Shown here piece after piece: positions 15,085 to 17,160 of a stretch of 17,160 nt of DNA. This stretch comes from Clostridia bacterium (GTDB lineage Bacteria > UBA6262 > WVXT01 > JAUXBS01): positions 1 through 17,160 of the forward strand of contig JAUXBS010000009.1 in the NCBI GenBank assembly GCA_030619245.1. The letters run 5' to 3'. Numbering within the stretch: position 1 is the first letter of the stretch; the number at the start of each line of letters is the position of its first letter. Position numbers and translations under genes: made by a program. Below the pieces are notes generated by a model. It searched no databases. It worked only from the letters and a program-made list of their open reading frames with translations, and was not told where the DNA came from.

Positions 15085-15159
15085 TTTGTTTGACCCCGGG
15101 AATCTTTTTATTATATTTAGTAATTCCTTTAATCTGTAAATAAATAACTTTCAATGTTA

Positions 15160-15188
15160 ATTATATCACCGCTTATTTGTTTAGTCAA
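15160..15188 (-). promoter_or_regulatory. strong sigma70-type promoter of the free receiver
   Basis: On the minus strand TTGACT (15188-15183), a 17-base spacer, then perfect TATAAT (15165-15160). The start is expected near 15153, giving a leader of about 69 bases. The -35 box lies in one arm of the inverted repeat at 15180-15215. Confidence 0.7.
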
Positions 15189-15215
15189 GTAATTATCTTG
15201 TAAATATTGACTAAA
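15180..15215. repeat. 9-bp inverted repeat over divergent -35 boxes
   Basis: TTTAGTCAA (15180-15188) and TTGACTAAA (15207-15215) are perfect inverted copies separated by 18 bases. Each arm holds a TTGACT -35 box, one for each strand. It could be an operator for a dimeric regulator, or simply result from two facing -35 boxes. Confidence 0.6.
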
Positions 15216-15236
15216 TTCACAAAAACATCATATAGT
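15207..15236 (+). promoter_or_regulatory. possible divergent plus-strand promoter
   Basis: TTGACT (15207-15212), an 18-base spacer, then TATAGT (15231-15236). Transcription would begin near 15243. The only frame downstream is a doubtful 39-codon one (ATG 15241, stop 15358-15360), which starts at or before +1. A short non-coding RNA is an alternative. The rest of the gap from 15085 to 15457 holds no other gene. Confidence 0.4.
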
Positions 15237-15386
15237 TGTTATGGTATTTATTTCAGATAAGGAAGGGGGTTTATCCGGGGAACGGCGCGTTGGTGCGTTT
15301 TTAAAATCTTTTCTTAATAATATACTGGTATATATCTTTCCGGTGCATGCTCGCAGGTAACCGGCAGCCATAGTGCTCCTGCCTTC

Positions 15387-15418
15387 AGGGGACAGGAAGC
15401 TTTTCTTCCATATCCCCT
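15387..15418 (-). terminator. compound hairpin after the TPR gene
   Basis: AGGGGA (15387-15392) pairs with TCCCCT (15413-15418), and inside it GGAAG (15395-15399) pairs with CTTCC (15405-15409) around a five-base loop, 11 bp in all. It lies 40 bases past the TPR stop. There is no clear T-run on the minus strand; on the plus strand ATGTCTTTT follows. It may serve either direction. Confidence 0.4.
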
Positions 15419-15457
15419 ATGTCTTTTATCGTTGTTTAAGGTATTTGGAGCGAGGAT

Positions 15458-16733
15458 TTATTCTTTTAGCTTTGAGCGAAGGACTCTTGCTTTTTCTTCG
15501 TCTTTTTGGGCGAGTCTTTGTTTGCCTTGTTTTCTGTAAGCAATGGCACGGTTTTTATATGCTTGAATATTTTCTGGCTCCAATTCCATTACCTTACTGA
15601 AATCCTCAATTGCTTTCTCTATATTACCTTTCATAGCGTATACTACACCTCTATTATTATATACATCAGCATAGTCAGGATTCAATAATATTGCTTCATT
15701 ATAATTTTCTATGGCTTTGTTATAATTTCCTTTTCTCTTATATGCCAATCCTCTATTATAATATGCTTTCACATTCTTACTGTCATATTCTATTGCTTTG
15801 CTAAAATTATTAATTGCTTCTTCTATTTTTCCTTTCCGTTCATAAGAAACCCCTCTATCTCTATAAGCTGCAGAGTATTCAGGGTCTTTTTCTATAGCTT
15901 TGTTAAAATAATATATAGCATTGTCATAATCTTTACTATTGATGTTTCTTAATCCCATTTGATAGTAATGTTCTTTTAAATTATTTTTACTGTCATTTGT
16001 TTTGATTGGCTCATCTTTAGTATTGTTCCTGTTTTGCAGTAACATATCACGATACTTTAAGCCATTCGGATTTCCCGGATATATCTCTAAGGATTTATTA
16101 AAATCATTCAGTGCTTCCTGCTCATAACCTATAGTCGCATAAATAACGCCTCTATCATTATATGCAGAATAGTTTGCCGGAGCTAATGCTATCATCCTAT
16201 CAAAGTCCGCAATTGCTTCTTTATAACGTTTCTGTTTAAAATAAACATAAGCTCTATTGCCATAAACCGAAGCTTTTTCAGGGTATAGATTAAGAACACT
16301 ATTATAATCATTGAGCGCCTCATCATAACTGCCTTTTCTTGAATAAGCGGCGGCTCTGTCATTTAACACTCTTGCCGAACGTGGATTCCCCTCCAAAGTT
16401 TTTGAACACAGCATTATTTCTGATTTATAATCATTATTTCTTATATACGTTCTAAGCCCATAAAGCACTATTAATGCTATTGCAATTATATTGATTAACT
16501 TACCCCTGGTATTTATTTTCAAAGAATATTTATTACTCACTATTCCCAACATTAAGCAATAGCCAATCGCCGGGAAGTACATATATCTTTCTGCTATAAC
16601 TACTCCGATAGGCATAAGATTTGAAACCGGCAGAAATGCAATAATAAAATACCATATAGAAAAAGATATCTCCGGAAAACGTTTTCTTAGCATTATTGCG
16701 CAATATATAATACCAGTTACTAGGTGGCGTAGT
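15458..16733 (-). pseudogene. 5'-truncated membrane/TPR protein (TMTC-like)
   Basis: The first available ATG is 16693 (411 residues to the stop), but the same frame stays open to a TGA at about 16733 and is still protein-like upstream (GIIYCAI just before the ATG). Residues 7-52 read FPEISFSIWYFIIAFLPVSN and then AERYMYFPAIGYCLMLG. This is the last membrane part of TMTC-type / DUF1736 glycosyltransferase-like proteins, whose N-terminal membrane half is missing. A further span lies at about 67-81. Eight TPR units follow: three (about 104-205), an Asn/Lys/Asp-rich linker (about 206-240), and five (about 241-405). The gene is more AT-rich than its neighbours. Full-length relatives are predicted O-mannosyl-type transferases or TPR scaffolds. 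Here the catalytic end is lost, so the remnant is probably non-functional or a TPR-only protein. Confidence 0.75.
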
Positions 16734-16801
16734 CAAAAAGTTAGCTAATGAAGTTCTTTGAAAACTAATATAGCGACGATATTTCAGTCTCTAATAGGCA
16801 A

Positions 16802-16816
16802 AATAGTGGTACTATT
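16802..16816 (+). promoter_or_regulatory. stem-loop in the transposase leader
   Basis: AATAGT-GGT-ACTATT is a perfect 6-bp hairpin ending five bases before the AGGAGG ribosome site (16822-16827). Such leader hairpins can limit translation from outside transcripts in insertion sequences; this is an inference. Confidence 0.35.
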
Positions 16817-16833
16817 ACCTCAGGAGGCTGAAT

Positions 16834-17160
16834 ATGAAGAAGACAAAATACCGCTTAAGATGTCCTCATTGTAGTAGCATTGATACAAAACGTCACTGTA
16901 GAGTAAAAACCAAAAACAAAGGAGTTCGTTCCCGTTGGCAATGTAAAAGCTGCAAGCGGGTTTTTACTCCACGTTCCGGTCAAATCAGTTCGGAAGGGGC
17001 ACGCCTGTATTTTGACTCTGCCTCAAGTTACCGTGCTGTTGGCCGAAAACTAAACATAGGGGCTAAAGCGGCTTATCGCAAGATTATATCTCTCGGGTTC
17101 AATTGCAAGTCGCCCATGGAAGCCAGCATGGAACTTAAGCCCCAATGGTCCGGGTATCTC
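16834..17160 (+). CDS. transposase, N-terminal part (3' end beyond window)
   Basis: 109 codons are visible from ATG 16834, with AGGAGG six bases upstream. A zinc ribbon comes first: C10-x2-C13 and C37-x2-C40 (CPHC, then CKSC). FTPRSG follows, and then a helix-turn-helix-like segment SYRAVGRKLNIGAKAAYRKI (about 68-87). The visible end, CKSPMEASMELKPQWSGYL, leads up to where the first catalytic acid of a DDE domain is expected, just outside the window. Zinc-ribbon plus helix-turn-helix before a DDE core is common in several IS groups (IS1595-like, IS1-like, ISNCY types). I cannot assign one from this part. It appears intact so far. Confidence 0.85.
   Translation, partial: MKKTKYRLRCPHCSSIDTKRHCRVKTKNKGVRSRWQCKSCKRVFTPRSGQISSEGARLYFDSASSYRAVGRKLNIGAKAAYRKIISLGFNCKSPMEASMELKPQWSGYL

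Larger units (their letters stand above)
16715..17160 (+). mobile_element. left part of an insertion sequence, runs off the edge
   Basis: The membrane/TPR reading frame is recognisable up to about 16712-16715, and beyond it the sequence changes to an untranslated leader and a transposase gene. The left end is probably near GGTGGCGTAGTC (about 16714-16725); the exact end and target duplication cannot be fixed without the right end. A weak promoter is possible (TTGAAA 16758-16763, then TATTTC 16780-16785). Confidence 0.65.

Noticed and set aside
15458..16300. approximate DNA repeats of about 102 bases in the TPR gene
   Set aside because: They follow from the 34-residue TPR period (repeated YNRG-type codons) and are not a separate repeat array or CRISPR.
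16533..16736. 67-codon minus-strand frame at the IS junction
   Set aside because: It overlaps the TMTC-like frame, which carries the recognisable membrane motifs; this is a shadow.

Overview
The window looks like a chromosomal segment of an uncultured Gram-negative-type bacterium. It encodes a lipoprotein, a signal-peptide trehalase, a PilZ protein and several two-component proteins. Stops are TAA, TAG and TGA, so the code is standard. There is no rRNA, tRNA or CRISPR array and no phylogenetic marker I can use. The gene repertoire would fit a lineage such as Omnitrophota or Elusimicrobiota, but this is only a guess. Almost everything is on the minus strand; the exceptions are the pilZ gene and fragments of two insertion sequences.

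Left part (1-2 kb): a secreted glycine-rich protein runs off the left edge on the minus strand. A divergent plus-strand PilZ gene has a promoter so close to its ATG that its mRNA may be leaderless. From 8110 down to 1305 lies a compact six-gene minus-strand operon: a MazG-type nucleotide pyrophosphohydrolase, a SNF2 ATPase, a SWIM zinc-finger protein, a YkgJ-type Cys-cluster protein, an M16 zinc peptidase and a lipoprotein alpha/beta hydrolase. Most junctions touch or overlap (TAAATG, TAGATG, ATGA, an 8-base overlap), so translation is probably coupled. The SNF2/SWIM pair is a known conserved neighbourhood (as in ywqA/ywqB of Bacillus).

Middle (8.2-12.8 kb): upstream of that operon is an internally deleted IS21-family remnant in which a piece of istA is joined to the last codons of istB. 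Next comes a regulatory island. A 996-residue protein has the order REC - OmpR-type winged helix - four PAS - HisKA - HATPase, that is, a DNA-binding response regulator fused in front of its own histidine kinase. It is followed by a small unknown gene, then by a two-gene operon of a receiver lacking its phospho-acceptor Asp (Gly53) and a protein made of two Fis-type helix-turn-helix domains without an AAA+ domain.

Right part (12.9-17.2 kb): a GH37 trehalase with a signal peptide, then a canonical stand-alone receiver that resembles the receiver of the fused kinase. Its promoter lies back-to-back with a second promoter across a 9-bp inverted repeat. Last is a membrane/TPR protein whose 5' half is missing because an insertion sequence lies against it; that element's transposase (plus strand, zinc-ribbon N terminus) runs off the right edge.

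Best candidates for something undescribed: the one-protein regulator-kinase at 9769-12759, and the Asp-less receiver plus tandem-Fis pair at 8433-9307, which looks like an NtrC-type regulator reduced to its two ends.
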